From positions 31,643,001 through 31,707,000 of the forward strand of contig NC_088339.1 of NCBI RefSeq assembly GCF_036884655.1: a stretch of 64,000 bases of DNA, in the 5' to 3' direction. Position numbers and translations under genes: made by a program. The DNA comes from Musa acuminata AAA Group (Eukaryota; Streptophyta; Magnoliopsida; Zingiberales; Musaceae). Shown here in pieces: positions 9,916-22,547 of the stretch. Every line of letters starts with the position of its first letter. The stretch's first letter is position 1. The notes beneath the pieces were generated by a model. It worked only from the letters and a program-made list of their open reading frames with translations. It made no database searches and was not told where the DNA came from.

Positions 9916-12900
9916 GATTCCAGATTACCTGTCGCAGCCCACCACTTAAACTGCCTCCTGTCAACAGCATGGTGAGGAGTGATGTTACAGGACCTCCACC
10001 CATGGCATCACCGGTGCTCCTGATGGTTGTTCGCATCGAGTTCAGTATGCTTCCGTAGGTAGCCCCATGACCACGCTCGATGGCTTGGATAAAGCAGAAG
10101 GTCATTGCACCCGTGGAGGTGATTCTTGATAGAGCCTACACAAAGAAACTGGAGCTTTAGCTGTTGCATGGATTGATCAAGTAGTACAAAGATCTGGCTT
10201 CACAAGTTTCATTAGCTTGTTGGAGACCTCAAGAGTGGTCAAATTTTTAACTCATAATGGTTCTTAAGACCAGTAAGCAATAGCAAATATATGATGGAGC
10301 TTTGTGAACAAACTAAGAGTGCAGTTCAATAAATTTGTACAATACGGAACTAAAAGGAGTTAATTACCACAAAGTTGCCATCTCTATTTGAAATTCAAAC
10401 ATGAGCTGAGATGAGACAAGACTTGTTAGTTTGTTAAACATTTTTAAAAAGCTTTTATCCTTCCCATGTTCCTGCAAGTAATTCTAGTAGCTGTTGCTAT
10501 CGATGGAGAACTTCTCTGACACCTAATACATTTTATCTTTGCAACAGGTAATTTTCCAGAACACTATGATGTTTTTACTTTTTGAGCTCCAATGTTTCCA
10601 GGGCTTTTAGCACCTTTTTGTAGCTTTCATGTTAAATTCTACTTCATTGTTGAAAGACAAAAGTCCATATGTCATAACTTTTGGCTGGTAATTGAAACCA
10701 TTTTTACAATGGATCGAATACTTTTTTGAGGAAACTCATCCTCTGGCTAAGTTGGATTAGTTGCCAAAAGAAGAGAGGTTACCGAGGTATCAGCAGAGGT
10801 TTGGTCATCATCGCAACCACTGAAGGAAATGGCTTCACCACCACTTGTACCTTTCCAAACACCAGATCGAGGGCGATGATCTTCCCATATATATTGTCCG
10901 CTCCTACATCGATAAATATGATATCAATTAACTATACCAAAATAATAAAATATATTCTACTAATTTTAATTGTTCAAGAGATAGGCAAATGATATTGGTT
11001 CTTCATCCAAAATGAAGAGAGTGCCACACAAACACTATCTGACGTCAGTACTTGGCATGGCAAAGTAACAAATGTGAAAAACATCAGCTAGTCAACTGCA
11101 AACTTATTCCTTATTGTTCTTTTAGACTAATCTTTTTCATGGTGAGACAGAATCAGGAGTAAAAAGCTACAAATCCACAAACAGGATACCATCAGTCTGA
11201 CATAAGGATTACCAATGTGGTAAGACAATGGCTAGTCAAAAAGCAAGTGTAATTTTGCTCACAAAAGCTTCTGACTGTTGTTCTCCTAATCTGACTTGAC
11301 AGAAGCTAATTTGTAGAATTAACCACTACAGCTAACTGGATCATCCCATTTTCTGCACAAAAATTACATTTAACAGTATATGTCACATGTTTCCTGGATA
11401 TGCTGAACATGATGCTATGTGTTTTAAGGGGATGGAATTCATCCTGAACAGGTTCATTGCCGAGCTCATGCCATCTTAAACACACAAAGCACATCCACAG
11501 GACATATATACATACATACATATATATACATATATACATACATATATATATACATATATACTTACATATATATATATATGTTTAGAAATTAAAGTACATG
11601 AAATTCTTAAAGGTAGAACTTTCATGCAAATGGAATTCAGTACTTTTGTGAACAATTAGACAAAATTAATACATCGTAATTACTAAAATTTAAACTTCTG
11701 ATCATGGACTTGAGAAACTTATTATAGATCCTTTTTTTTTTTTGCAAAACTAAAAAACTCCTGATTATGTGTTTCAACAATATTAGCATAATATTTCATC
11801 CAAGAAAGAGTGATTATCACCATTCAGATGAGTTCTTCGGACTCTGCGTTTCACTGGAAACTAGATGGTTTTATCTTATTAATGCAGGAAATAGTGTGGT
11901 GAACAAACTTGATAGTGTGAGCTAGATGCATCTAAACTTACCAAAGACTATGTTGGGCTAGTGATGCATCACAGGTATGGGCCTACTCTAGCTAATAACC
12001 CATGTATATTGATAGGGACACCAGGACAACCAACTACGACAATAGTGAACCTTTGGACTTAATTTTTTTCCTAACTAGCTTGAGTACATAAGGAATTCTA
12101 AAGGCCATTGAATTTACTGAAAACAACAACAATGATATTCCAAAGCTCATGTGCAACCCAACCTACTATAAGTTTAAAAAATATGATGGCTGCTAAACTT
12201 GTCCATTGAATTCTTGCAAAAGAATATTTTATAAGATTAATGTCAGATTGCCAAAAGGGAGAGACTCAATGCAAATTTAACAAGCAACGATTATCACATA
12301 TCATTGAACATGTCATAAAAAGTAAAAACAACAGAAAAGTTAGACAATATTATGAAGGAATAGAGAAAAGAAAGAACAATCTGAAATAGGTCAATACCTA
12401 TTCATCCTACAGAGGAAAGGTAAATCCAGTACAGTACCACTGTGGCAAGCATCTATTATTGCATGAAGCTTTACTCCATGAGGAAGCGGTCTCACAATTG
12501 TTGCATTGATTTCATCATCTACAATCATTCCTTGTGATTCAAAGTCCAGAGGACACAAGGTTTCATCGTAGCCATCAACCTCATCTGAGTGATAGCTCCT
12601 TTGTTGCGAACCATGGCCAGAATAATGGAATACCAATGAGTCTCCTGGTTGACAGCCTTGTACAAGCCAATATAGGGCCATCCTTATATTATGCTTTGTC
12701 GGGAACTTATATGGATCAGTCTCTTCTTCTGCAAATTAATTATCTATCTTAGAACTGCTTTATTTAAGAGAGCAGATATATGGGAAAGATGATTTAATGC
12801 CACAAAATTGAATGATGTGTGAAATGATATATGCAGTTTCAACAAACTCATGAAACATACAATTTATATTAGGCTTGAAGGAGGAGAGATCCCACACATA

Positions 12901-14106
12901 TAGGAGCGGAACAACCATATTATCAAGAAACCATCATTTATTCAGCAAATGCAAAGTAGACAAACATTTTGTAGGATGCAACAACACATTACAACCTTAA
13001 GAATGTATATACCAAGTCATATATATTTCAGAGGAGCAAGCTTAATGTGACACTAAGGTCTGTGCTTGTCATACACTGACAACGCAAAAGAAGAATGCTC
13101 CACTAGGGAGTCAAACAGTGGAGGCCAGCATCTACGTGTGAAATAGAAATTTTCTTGATAATACCTGGGAACCTGACTAAGATAAAAGTAACAATAGATG
13201 AAATCATAAGAGAGAGGCTTCGTGGACTATTTGATTAATAACTACAGACGATCACACATTTCCTTGTTTTCTTTTGACACTTTTGGTGTTAGTAAATATT
13301 GTACACAAGAGTGTGTTGCATTTTCTCCCTTCTTGTTAAGCAATTTGAGAGCAAAAACTATCTTATGGAGTATTCACCTGGTTGAACAACATATCAACTC
13401 TTCCTAAGGAAGTAGAGGAACCTTGGCTCATTCCTCGAGACAATTATAACCATAGTAGTTATGAGATTGTGCGGAGAAATACTATTAGAAAGAAAAAGGC
13501 ATCCGGAGACCATTGAAAGTCTATTGTGGACGAAGCCGTAGATTATCTGCAGGGCCACGTCTTTCAAGATCAATGCTATTTTGATTAATGCTATTTTGAC
13601 GACCGAGGCAATTAACAAACGATGCTATTCAACCCTGACATGCCGATCCAAACCGGACAACAATTTAAAGACTACGCTATCAAGCACCAGAAAGCCGGAT
13701 TCCAAGAAAGGAAAGATCGAACCGAGGAGGAGGGTAAAGGTGGCGCACCGGTGAGCATGATGATCGAGGACTCTGGGAAGTCGAAGCGGTTGATGAGGAG
13801 GTAGCGCATACACTTGGCGTCGTTGATGCAACCTTTGAGCTCGTGCCGGGAGTAACGGTACGAGATCCCGCAGATCACGGCCCTCTTCCTCCCGTGCGGC
13901 GTCGGCGGAGGGCCCCACGGCGTACCGGCGCCGGGCGACGGGGCTGCAGGGGGGCGGTAGCCCTGGGAGGCCGCCGGGGCGGGGGCGCCGCGGGGGTCGG
14001 GGATGTAGGTGACGGCCTGGCAGAGGGCGCAGCGGATGGACTTGGCCCCCGGCGGAAGCTGGAGCGGCGTCCGGCAGCCGGAGCAATCGACGAGCATCAA
14101 AGACAT
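9547..14106 (-). CDS. MCA1: Type I metacaspase with LSD1-type zinc finger
   Basis: Metacaspases are Arg/Lys-specific cysteine proteases that control plant cell death and immunity. Five exons join in phase: 14106-13749, 12728-12398, 10903-10783, 10135-9929 and 9606-9547 (stop TGA 9549-9547), giving 358 codons. The N-terminus has an LSD1-type zinc finger (CSGCRTPLQLPPGAKSIRC, then CALCQ, residues 8-29) and a Pro/Ala/Gly-rich prodomain (about 37-72). The p20 region begins at GRKRAVICGISY (72-83). The catalytic His is in HYSGHGSQ (H158) and the catalytic Cys in DACHSG (C214). The p10 part carries FSGCDDDQTSADTS, and the C-terminus ends FDVYSKPFSL. Length and architecture fit type I metacaspases of the AtMC1 group. 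No lesion is visible. The gene is divergent from the sugar-transferase pseudogene. Confidence 0.93.
9883..9913 (+). repeat. (GA)n microsatellite in the last metacaspase intron
   Basis: About 15 GA units lie 16 bases from the exon 4 donor, on the intron side. On the coding strand this is a (CT)n tract. Confidence 0.95.
11503..11580. repeat. TA/CA-rich simple repeat in metacaspase intron 2
   Basis: A degenerate run of TATA and TACA units (ACATACATATATATACATAT and similar) lies in the 1.5-kb intron between exons 2 and 3 of the metacaspase gene. Confidence 0.9.
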
Positions 14107-15481
14107 CGTCGCGGCGGGGACGCGGCGGTTACGGTGTCGCGTGGAGGCGCGTGCTTCTTTGGCTCAGCGGACGACGAAAGGCGAAAGAAAGGGGGAGGAA
14201 TATGTGATCCCTTCTTCGAGAAGTTGTTTCGCTTTGGATTGGATCCCTTAACCAGGAGGACGAAGTAAGTTCAACGGTCACGATGGAGTGTTGTTGGCGG
14301 TGTGGACGGTCACGATGGGAAGTTGCTTCAGTTGTGGGATCTCCTGCGGGATGATTCACTCGTTGGACCATTCGATGTCAAACACAAATCACAGCCGTCG
14401 ACCAACCCGCGGACTCTCCATCGCGACCCACCGACACATGTCCTCATCAGGGCCATCGCAATCGTCGACGCGTTGTCGTCGAGGCACATACCAACCGTCC
14501 ACTTTTATTAGCCAACACGACTCTGAATGGGTTCTGATCAACCTAAAAGCCAATCTAAGCTCAACTTGAGTTCGACCTCATCCTCGTCCAACCTAACCTG
14601 ATCTAAGAATGCATAGTAAACCATATAACATTACCTGATATCATATGCAGGGACAAAAAAGTCACATTTGAATTGAATTCTTAGTACACCTTAGTTTAAA
14701 TTTGAATTTATTCTCGTGTAGAATAATGGAGGGCGGCGCAGTGAAGGTGTGCTTCTGCGTGCAGCGTCGAGCAAGCTGCAGTGTCTCCTCCATGCAAGCC
14801 TTCCTATGTTGTGTGGGAAAGATGAAAGCAGGAAGATATAACCCCAACGTGTCCACCAAATACCAATATCGATTAATTGAGCACTACATCAAGGCGTCGG
14901 AATAATAACCACGCGCGTGGCTTTGAAGGATCCTGAATCTAGTAGTTCATGCAAACAGTAGCATATCTCATTAGATCATAATGCTCAAGTTGACCATGTT
15001 CTGCACAGAATGGATGATGAACCTTGGACACCACTATACTTTAGAAGGATTATTCAAGAACTCACCTGTGCTTATTTCAGTCACAATCTCCATGAAAGAA
15101 CTGCACAAATCGGATCCTTGATTGGTTCGACGGTGAGAATGGCATCATCTGATGAGTTGCATCGCCCACAGCATTCCAAATAAAATACCCAGTATTTGCA
15201 TTGTTGGTCAGAGAGACTATTCTACAAAGCGAAGGCGAAGAGTCTTCTACATGCTTCACATACATGTTGTTGACCAAAGCAAATCTAAGAGTTGGATTCC
15301 TTTAATCCATGTTGTGTCGGGATCAAGCTTCCATGCTTGGTTACAGCCTGAACTTCATATAAAGAAAGAACAGTTGTGTAGAATCAGATTTCGATAGCTA
15401 CTCTCGTTATCTCTTGCGAGAAGCCATATTCTACACCACTTCAAGCGGATCTGCAGGTGTCTCCTTGACACATTCTACATC
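14107..15481. other. Intergenic region between divergent metacaspase and sugar-transferase pseudogene
   Basis: This contains the metacaspase promoter (GC-rich near the start, AT-rich beyond about 14580). Short open frames occur on both strands, for example a Cys-containing 60-codon frame starting at 14726, but none resembles a family I recognise or shows splice-linked continuation. Confidence 0.5.
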
Positions 15482-17057
15482 ATGAGACTCTCCAATAATA
15501 TGTCCGGCTGTGCCATGGCACTCGTCATCAGCTCTTTTCTTGTTTTGGGAGTCATTTACACCTGCTTGTGGATGCCTGAGGGATCAACAGCTTTCTTTCA
15601 CCTGATTCACCTGCAGTGCAACATAAATACTGTAAGTTCAACATGAGAACTCATTCATCAAGTTAGCAATACTGAGTACAAACAGAAGTAAAAAACTATT
15701 TTAAATTTTCGAGAAATTTTCGTCCTGCCAAGTATGTGAAGAGCTCATCAACTAGCTTGTGTATTGTACATGGGCAGACAAGAAACATACCAAAAGACAA
15801 ACTAGAAGCAGCTCTGGTGAGAGTTTCCGTGACGAACAAGACTACGATCATCGCAATACTGAACAAGGCGTATATGGAGCAAAATGGCATGCTCAACCTC
15901 TTCCTGCAAAGTTTTTGAGAAGGGGAATGCACATAATTCTTGATCAAACACCTCCTCTTCATTGTAGTCGATCAAACATCCTTCAACCAGTGCTGCGCTC
16001 TGGGACTCAACTGCTACAAGCTGGTGATGGAAGGTGTTGATTTCTCTGAGGAGGTGTTTTACATGTCTGATGACTTCATTGAAATGATGTGGAGAAGAAC
16101 ACTCTTCCTTGGCGACATCCTCAAGTGTGGATACAGCTTCATCTTCCAAGTAAGCAAGAATATGCCTCACAAGTCATCCCTGAAATGATTGAAGCATTCC
16201 ATTTTCTCAGTGTGATATTACATCAGATGGTTAACTCCCACAAAATATAAATAGCAACAAATAAGTTTGACATCTAGAATTGTTTGGTATGGTGTGTGTT
16301 TACATCGAATTAAGTGTTCAAACTAATCCAAAAGTTCATCTATTAAAAGCATCAGATGCTGTGCCTATATGCCTTGTGATGTTCTGCTCGTCTTAATCAT
16401 ATATAAAAGAAAGCATCTACTAAAGTGCCTTTTTTGTGTCAATGTATCACCAAGATCTAAAATTATTCTACTAAACTTGCTGAGCAATGACTGAATGCAA
16501 ATGACTTAATAAAGACAAAGCATGTTTATTTCAAAAAAATGCAGAAACATCTCTGCAGCATATCTAATTATTTTCATCTCTGCTATCAGGATATGAATGT
16601 TATTTGGTTAAGGAATCCGTTCACCAAGTTAAACCAGGAAGGAGAGGACCTGCAGATGAGTAGTAACTTCTACAATGGCAGACATTTGATGATTCCAACT
16701 TCTTCAACACTGGCTTCTACTTTGTGACCCCAAACAACAAAACTACAGCACTGTTTGATGAATGGAATGCATCAAAACACAACTTCACACGCATGAATGA
16801 TCAAGAGGCGCTGCTGAGGATGAAGAGGGCAGGTGTTTTCAGGTGGCTGGGGTTGAAAGTGAGGTACCTAGACACCACATGCTTCACTGGATTCTGTCAA
16901 AACAGCAAGGATTTTGGTCAAGTGATCACAGTGCACTCAAACTGTTGTGTCTGTGAAGGCCAAGCTTACAAGTCTCGCAGCTGTGCTTGATGCTTGGACG
17001 TCAAATAATGGGACATCAAATGCTACCTGGCCTATGCATACTGGATTCTGCTTATGA
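15482..17057 (+). pseudogene. Broken nucleotide-diphospho-sugar transferase (GT77-like, Nucleotid_trans family)
   Basis: The layout matches plant Golgi type II glycosyltransferases of the At4g15970/At1g28695 kind. A signal-anchor exon (15482-15631, ATG, a hydrophobic stretch containing ALVISSFLVLGVIY) ends at a GTAAGT donor. Exon 2 is 15778-16149 (TTIIAILNKAYMEQNGMLNL, HLLFIVVDQTSF, CYKLVMEGVDF, RRTLFLGDILKCGY). Exon 3 is 16590-17057 (NVIWLRNPF, FDEWNAS, NDQEALL, TVHSNCC). It is dead. Two in-frame stops interrupt exon 2 (TGA 15919, TAA 15937). A frameshift near 16685 and a second near 16952 interrupt exon 3. The metal-binding DxD motif before VIWLRNPF reads D-M-N, so the second Asp is lost. 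Family membership is inferred from these conserved blocks. Active expression as a full protein is not possible without recoding. Confidence 0.85.
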
Positions 17058-19050
17058 GGCAGGAATGTTCACTATTTAAATGAATTGTCTCATTACCAAG
17101 TTTGCAACCTTGTCAACCAAAACCATGAGGTAGGTCATTACAATCATGATGTGTAATTGAAATCATAATATTTCTTCTTTTTCTAGATTTTGACAAAGAC
17201 AAGATCCCAATAGCCAACAGAAAACCATTTATGCAGGCATTGTGCTTCCAACTTTAACTTTGCTCCCAACAACATTTGTTCAACAGACTGAAAATTGTAA
17301 GACATTACACTCTTTTGTGCTGTACAAACACAACTGATGCATTTCCATTCCACAGCACCTGGATGACAGTCAATTCTCCCGTATGAGACCAAGCTCTGTG
17401 CATTTTGTGAAAATTCTGACTTCCAATAAACCTGGATGGTAAAGTTGATGAGCTGCTAGCGATTCAATATTTCTGATCTCAGTTAACAATTCTATTATGG
17501 CAGTCCATACTTCCCAAAGAAAACCACTGCCTTAGCTGGCGATCCTCAAGTGAGCAACATTTTGCAGGTCAGCAGCAAGCAGAAATAACATGGCAATAAT
17601 TGAACTACAAGTCAATACGACCAGTTTACATCTGAAAGTTCCAAAAGACTTCTTTGAATCTCCAGATACTGTAAGACTGCAAGCTACAATGGAACCATCA
17701 CATATGCCTGTCCTGTGGGATAAACCCGGAGTAGAGAACAGGAAGGCAAGGTGCATAGAGGAACTTCACTGAGCATTTGGTTACCAAGAGCAATTCATCA
17801 GCTGAATCAGATTGCCAATAGGCTTTTGCTTTTTGGCAATAAAAGAACTTGTATCCAATTAATTTCACCCACTTCTTAAATCTCGAGAACCGCACCCTAA
17901 AACATAAGTAATCCAGCTTAGCATGAACCAGAAAGAATGAGATACTTAAAGAAGATATATTTATCTAGGCTTCATAAGACTAACATTAGAACCTAACATT
18001 CACTACTTGAGCAATCTCAGTTTTATATTGAGACACTGTATTTAATACTCTTATAGCCTGTCGAACACAGACGGCAGGATAGAAGGATAATGTCCTAAAG
18101 GTTTTCACCTATATCATTTTCCATGGAAGGACACTGTATTTAATACTCATATATTGTTATCAGAAGGATAACAATATAAGACTGTCGAATACAGTCTTAT
18201 ATTGAGACACTGAAAGGAAGCTCCATGATCTTTTAACAACATAATGATGAGAAGTATGCAAATTCAACAGATTAGCACAACGTAAAACACCTCCCATTTT
18301 TTCAAACTGTCTGTCTAAGACAACATGTAAATTCTTAGCAACCTAAACTTCGCATGCCTACACAGCCCTGCATTTTATGATCATTAAAGCAGATACTGAC
18401 ATTCTGGAAATTTGCTTGCAAATTTTATTCCATTCCCATCATAATAATTCAAATTTGAATTATTTGGATTGGCTGTAATGCCATATAGATATATATAGAG
18501 AAAGAGCGAGTGAGAGAAAAACAATGCAACATATAAACTTCAAAGTTCTCATCTCATGTACCTCTGAGGGTTATATACCATTACAGCACTACTACATTTT
18601 AATTACCAAATAAAAGTAATTCAGGAGAGAACACATTGAGCATACTTCCTCTGCGTCTTTATCCAAGAGGAGTAAACAAATAAATATTAGCAAATATCTT
18701 ACCATGATGCAATGCACTGGACTATCAAAATTATAAAAAAAAAAAATCTTCAATTGAGAGTTCATAAGTCAAACATCATTATAGTAAATTCCCAAGTAGG
18801 CAAATTCAATCATGCTCTGAACCTTTTGGGCTGGTAACTTTATGACCTAAGACACTCACCTCCACAGAAACTACAAATAAAAGCCCCTTTTGTTCTTTTG
18901 TTTGTTTCTTGTATTTCCATAACATAAGTTCAGTAACTTGCTGAGCAAAATATCGGCTTCAAAATATTTCAGCGATTAAACAATGAAGTAAGATATCGAA
19001 CAAAATAAAATAGACGTCGCCGAAGAAACCTTAAAACAAGGAAAACTCAC
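17058..19050. other. Intergenic region with short local duplications, no gene seen
   Basis: This is AT-rich. Between about 18020 and 18215 the phrases TTATATTGAGACACTG and GACACTGTATTTAATACTC each occur twice, a small local duplication. I looked here on the minus strand for further KH-domain exons to complete the relic at 19051-19548 and found none. Confidence 0.5.
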
Positions 19051-19548
19051 AATGCGATGGACGCCGATGGGCCCATCAAAGATTCATACGCAAGTCCTTG
19101 TCTCCTCGCAGAGCTTCTTGATAAGCTCCCCCCCTTTTCGGCCGATGATGCTCTTCGCCTTCAGCAAGGACACGATGAGTCCGAAAACGTTGTACCCAGG
19201 CCACCCCGGCCACTCCTTGACCTCTGCACCACTACCGTTCGCCGGCGGGACCGCCTCGGTGGACAGATCCTCGTCCTCCGCCTTCACAACCAGTTCCTGG
19301 TCGGTCGGATCCCACTCGACGGGGGCGGCGTTCCTCTCGGGCTTGGGCTCCGCGTCGGCGGGGTAGGAGGGTGCCTCGGCCTCAGGCTCGACGTCGGCAG
19401 AGGTGCCGTTCACGGCACCGGCCACGACGTGAATAAAGAACGGAAAGCAAAGGGTTTGAGGCGACGAGAGGAGAAGGGTTTTTAGTCGGCAGCAGAAGAA
19501 GGAACGGCGGGTAGATCTTTTTGAGTTTGTACTAGTCGACCAAATCAC
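19051..19548 (-). pseudogene. KH-domain RNA-binding protein relic (PEPPER/FLK-like), first exon only
   Basis: The minus strand encodes an acidic, Pro/Ala/Glu-rich leader, then [27 protein letters not shown] and [13 protein letters not shown]. This is the start of a KH domain with its GxxG loop (GRKG), of the type found in plant nuclear PEPPER/FLK/HEN4 proteins involved in RNA processing and flowering. Where the family continues with a basic residue, an in-frame TGA (19086-19084) occurs. The homology then runs on as IFDGPIGVHRIV to a good GTGAGT donor at 19050. No downstream exon could be found within 2 kb. There is no clear in-frame ATG at the conserved start; the upstream 19548-19430 part does not look family-like. 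A truncated regulatory peptide cannot be excluded, but a relic is the simplest reading. Confidence 0.7.
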
Positions 19549-21502
19549 ACGTGTCGGACGAGAACTCGCACGTGCACGATCGAGAGACCATAGAAGTGGA
19601 TCGTGCTGGGCTCCACAGAGCCCATCGTTGTTCCCAGAAAGGTGGAGCTTTGTGTCAGTTTCCGGCCGTCAACGTTATCAAATTTTCACATCTTAAAACA
19701 CTCATATATATATATATATATATAATCCTAAAAACTTGTGTAGTGTATGTATCCTTGAAAGTTGCAATTAATCTTCATCACCTAATCATCATTTTCAGTT
19801 TTGTTGAATTTTTAACTATGATTAATATCATTTAAGATCTCATTATGATGAAAATTATTATGAGTATTTTAGATTTTAATATATATAGTTTTAACTCAAA
19901 CCACAGTTACAAGTTAACCTTAGTTTTCTGGATGAATATGAGGACATGTTCTACTTAGTGTAAGTACTTATTTCCTGAACTTTATAAGAGTACGTATCTA
20001 AACCCCTTGATAAAAATAAAAATAAAAATAAAATAGATGAATTAGGTGGCTACTATCTTTATTTTCTTTTATTGAGAAAATTTGTCTTAGCAAAAAGCAT
20101 AAACAAAGCGTCTTTACGAAGTTAAAAAAAATAATTATGACAATAATTTCCAACTTCATTCTCAGTTTAGGAAGGCTGATATTTTCGATCTCATTTGATC
20201 AATTTCATCATCATCTATTTGGAGAAAAACCTGAACACACTTGCCAATATTCAGACAATAAAATAATCATAACTATTTTTCCATCAAGTTGGTATCTTTA
20301 AACCATCTGAGGACAGGGACAACCTAAATATCCCCATCCAATTATTTTCTCACATCATATCAAGTGATTCACAGATGAAGATTGAACTATATGTCTAATT
20401 CAAATGATCTGTGCACGGAGAAGCAGGATAGAGACATTCATATATCACCAAACTTTTTCATAACAAAAACCTACATTGATTGTTTGACATGTTTTGCTTA
20501 CAAATACCACTGTAGCTAATAATTTTCCTTACCTGGAATTTAGCTCTGTGGTTATCCCCATATAATCTTCTTCTTCTTCTAGTGGTTTATGCCTTACAGA
20601 TAAATGGCTCTCTTTCCAGTAAATTGCTTTTCTAGCTGGTAAATCTATTTTGAGGTACTCCAGTGCTTCCTGGTGTCCTGAAGCATATTTAAATGAGTGT
20701 TCTGTTGTGAGGTTGAGTTCAGTCAGCATGAAATGATTTACAGATATAGCTTATGTTTATCTCACAGAAGTTACTTGTTTTTATGGATTTTCATGTAGCT
20801 ATATTAATTGAAAGTGCAGCTGATAGCATGCTCAAAGGAACTTATCCTTTAAGCATTTCTCATAGAAGTTACTTGTTCAGGAACTGTTCTTCCTGTTTTA
20901 TTGACTCATCAAACATGTGTCAGGTGATGCTTTTCCTTTTGAAAGACCAGAACAAACATCAATATTTCTTGGTGAATTGGTTGCAATTATATGCCAGTCA
21001 AAGAACTGGTCTTGAAATCATGATATGTGATCAGATACCCATAGCACTGTGTCATAGTGTTCTATGTCTTTTGGCTAACTATTCTGCCAGCATCAGATTA
21101 TTATTCTCAATACCACCAGAAACATTAGCAGATCAGACACAAGTTTTTTGCTGTGGCAAACTCATGCTCCACAACTAATCCTGCTAACAATTAAGAATAA
21201 GCTAATGATAGCTGGACATGTAATGCAAGCTACAATCATTGTCAATACCAAAGCATTGGCCAGCATAGTCTTTCTTCCTCTCTTAGATCACAACAAATGT
21301 TTTGCCACTACATGTTCTTCAATTTCAACATCTAGAATTTGCTTATCAAGATTGTAATTTTTTTGTCAGTATAATATAACAAGTTTTTATCTGGTAATAT
21401 GTAAAGAAATGATAATTTGAGAAGTAGAAGTAGAGAGATAAGAAAAGAATCTAAAAAAAAGGAAGAAAAATAAGAAAGTAACAGGACAAATTTATGGCTC
21501 TC
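19549..21502. other. AT-rich intergenic region with one exon-like segment
   Basis: This contains a (TA)n run at 19703-19724 and otherwise AT-rich DNA without homology I recognise. The exon-like segment at 20533-20729 is listed separately. Confidence 0.5.
20533..20729 (-). other. Possible orphan exon or gene fragment
   Basis: An open frame on the minus strand reads from ATG (20729) through HQEALEYLKIDLPARKAIYW and HKPLEEEEDYMGITTELNSR to a strong AG/GTAAGG donor at 20532. A pyrimidine-poor acceptor is possible near 20688. Amino-acid composition is protein-like rather than AT-noise, yet I do not recognise the family and see no partner exon. It could be a captured exon or a fragment of a lost gene. 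Confidence 0.25.
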
Positions 21503-22081
21503 TTACTCGGATCCCAATTCAAGATCTTGCTTCTCCTCCAACATCGGTCCAAGTTCGCCACCGTTGGCAGCAGCCGCCGCCTCCTCGCTGCTGGCCGTCA
21601 GATCGTCACGCACGCGGAACACAGCGTGGAGGAGCACGACCGGCAGCCCGATGGCCATGGCGAGCAGGAACTGCGGCACGGCTCGCGTCATAACCAGCTC
21701 GACGCCGACCACGGCCAGCACGAGCGCGGCCGCCAGCCTGCGGTCCAGGACCTGGCGGAGGAGGGCGGAGTTGGGGAAGGCCTTGAGGAGGACGCCGTAG
21801 AAAAAAGCGGCCTTGGAAGCGGCCATGAAGAAGAGCATGGTGGCGCGGCGGCGGGGGAAGAGGGAGGCGAGTAGGAGGACCCAGAGGAGGAGAGCGTAGT
21901 GCAGGCGGAAGGATCGGAGGTTCCGGACGGCGCGGACGGCAGCGGCCTCGGCGTCGGGCGGCCCCGCGAAGGCCTGGGGACAGGCGAAGCGGGCGAGGGC
22001 CTTGCGGGTGCGGCGGGCGCTGTCGCGGGCGCGCTCGACGACCGCGGCGGAGCGCCGCAGCACGCCGCCGTAGGTCGCCAT
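21503..22081 (-). CDS. PRA1: PRA1 family protein (prenylated Rab acceptor)
   Basis: This is a single-exon gene of 192 codons. I chose the ATG at 22081 (MATYGGVLRR), because the GC-rich frame upstream has no family resemblance. PRA1 proteins are small integral membrane proteins of the ER, Golgi and endosomes that bind prenylated Rab GTPases and help place them on membranes. Paired hydrophobic segments lie at residues about 60-75 (LHYALLLWVLLLASLF), 81-99 (TMLFFMAASKAAFFYGVLL), 117-131 and 138-155 (FLLAMAIGLPVVLLHAVF), with short basic loops between them, and an acidic C-terminal tail ends ELGSE. The conserved LRSFRLHYALL block precedes the first pair. The gene is strongly GC-rich, like many monocot single-exon genes. 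The PRA1 subgroup was not resolved. Confidence 0.87.
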   Translation of the reverse strand: MATYGGVLRRSAAVVERARDSARRTRKALARFACPQAFAGPPDAEAAAVRAVRNLRSFRLHYALLLWVLLLASLFPRRRATMLFFMAASKAAFFYGVLLKAFPNSALLRQVLDRRLAAALVLAVVGVELVMTRAVPQFLLAMAIGLPVVLLHAVFRVRDDLTASSEEAAAAANGGELGPMLEEKQDLELGSE

Positions 22082-22500
22082 TGGACTCTGGTTCGTGGCT
22101 GGTTTGGGGAAGGCTGTGGCCGCGGAAGGACGAAAAAAGCAACCACGCGTACTCTTCGTCCCTTCTCTCGTGTACTCATTCATTTCTCCCCTCCTTCCCC
22201 AAGTAATGGGAGGAGGCGGAGCTCGTAACGGGAGTCGGGGCGTCATTAATCAATTAAATACTTAACTAGGGGTCCCACAGATGAACCAACGAAAAGAACT
22301 CGCACGTGCAGAAACTTCAAAGGCGACCTTTGGTGGGTTGAAGGGCTCATTTCGCGGGCGATCTTTGACCTCAAGCATTTCTGGGTCAACCCAGCCCTGC
22401 TTTCTTCTTTTGACGGTCAACCCAGCCCAGTTTTTTCTTTATTTTCGAGCAATTAAGATTGAGATTTTTTCGATCACTATACACAGAATACAAGAATTTC

Positions 22501-22504
<4 letters not shown>

Positions 22505-22545
<41 letters not shown>
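22505..22545. repeat. (TA)n microsatellite
   Basis: About 20 TA units in the upstream flank of the PRA1 gene. Confidence 0.97.

Positions 22546-22547
<2 letters not shown>

Noticed and set aside
14726..14905. Cys-containing 60-codon frame upstream of the transferase pseudogene
   Set aside because: No homology recognised, no splice continuation in phase with the pseudogene, and short frames of this size are expected by chance.
21564..22228. Long frames in other phases overlapping PRA1
   Set aside because: GC-rich shadow frames; only the 21503-22081 minus frame shows PRA1 hydrophobic pattern and motifs.
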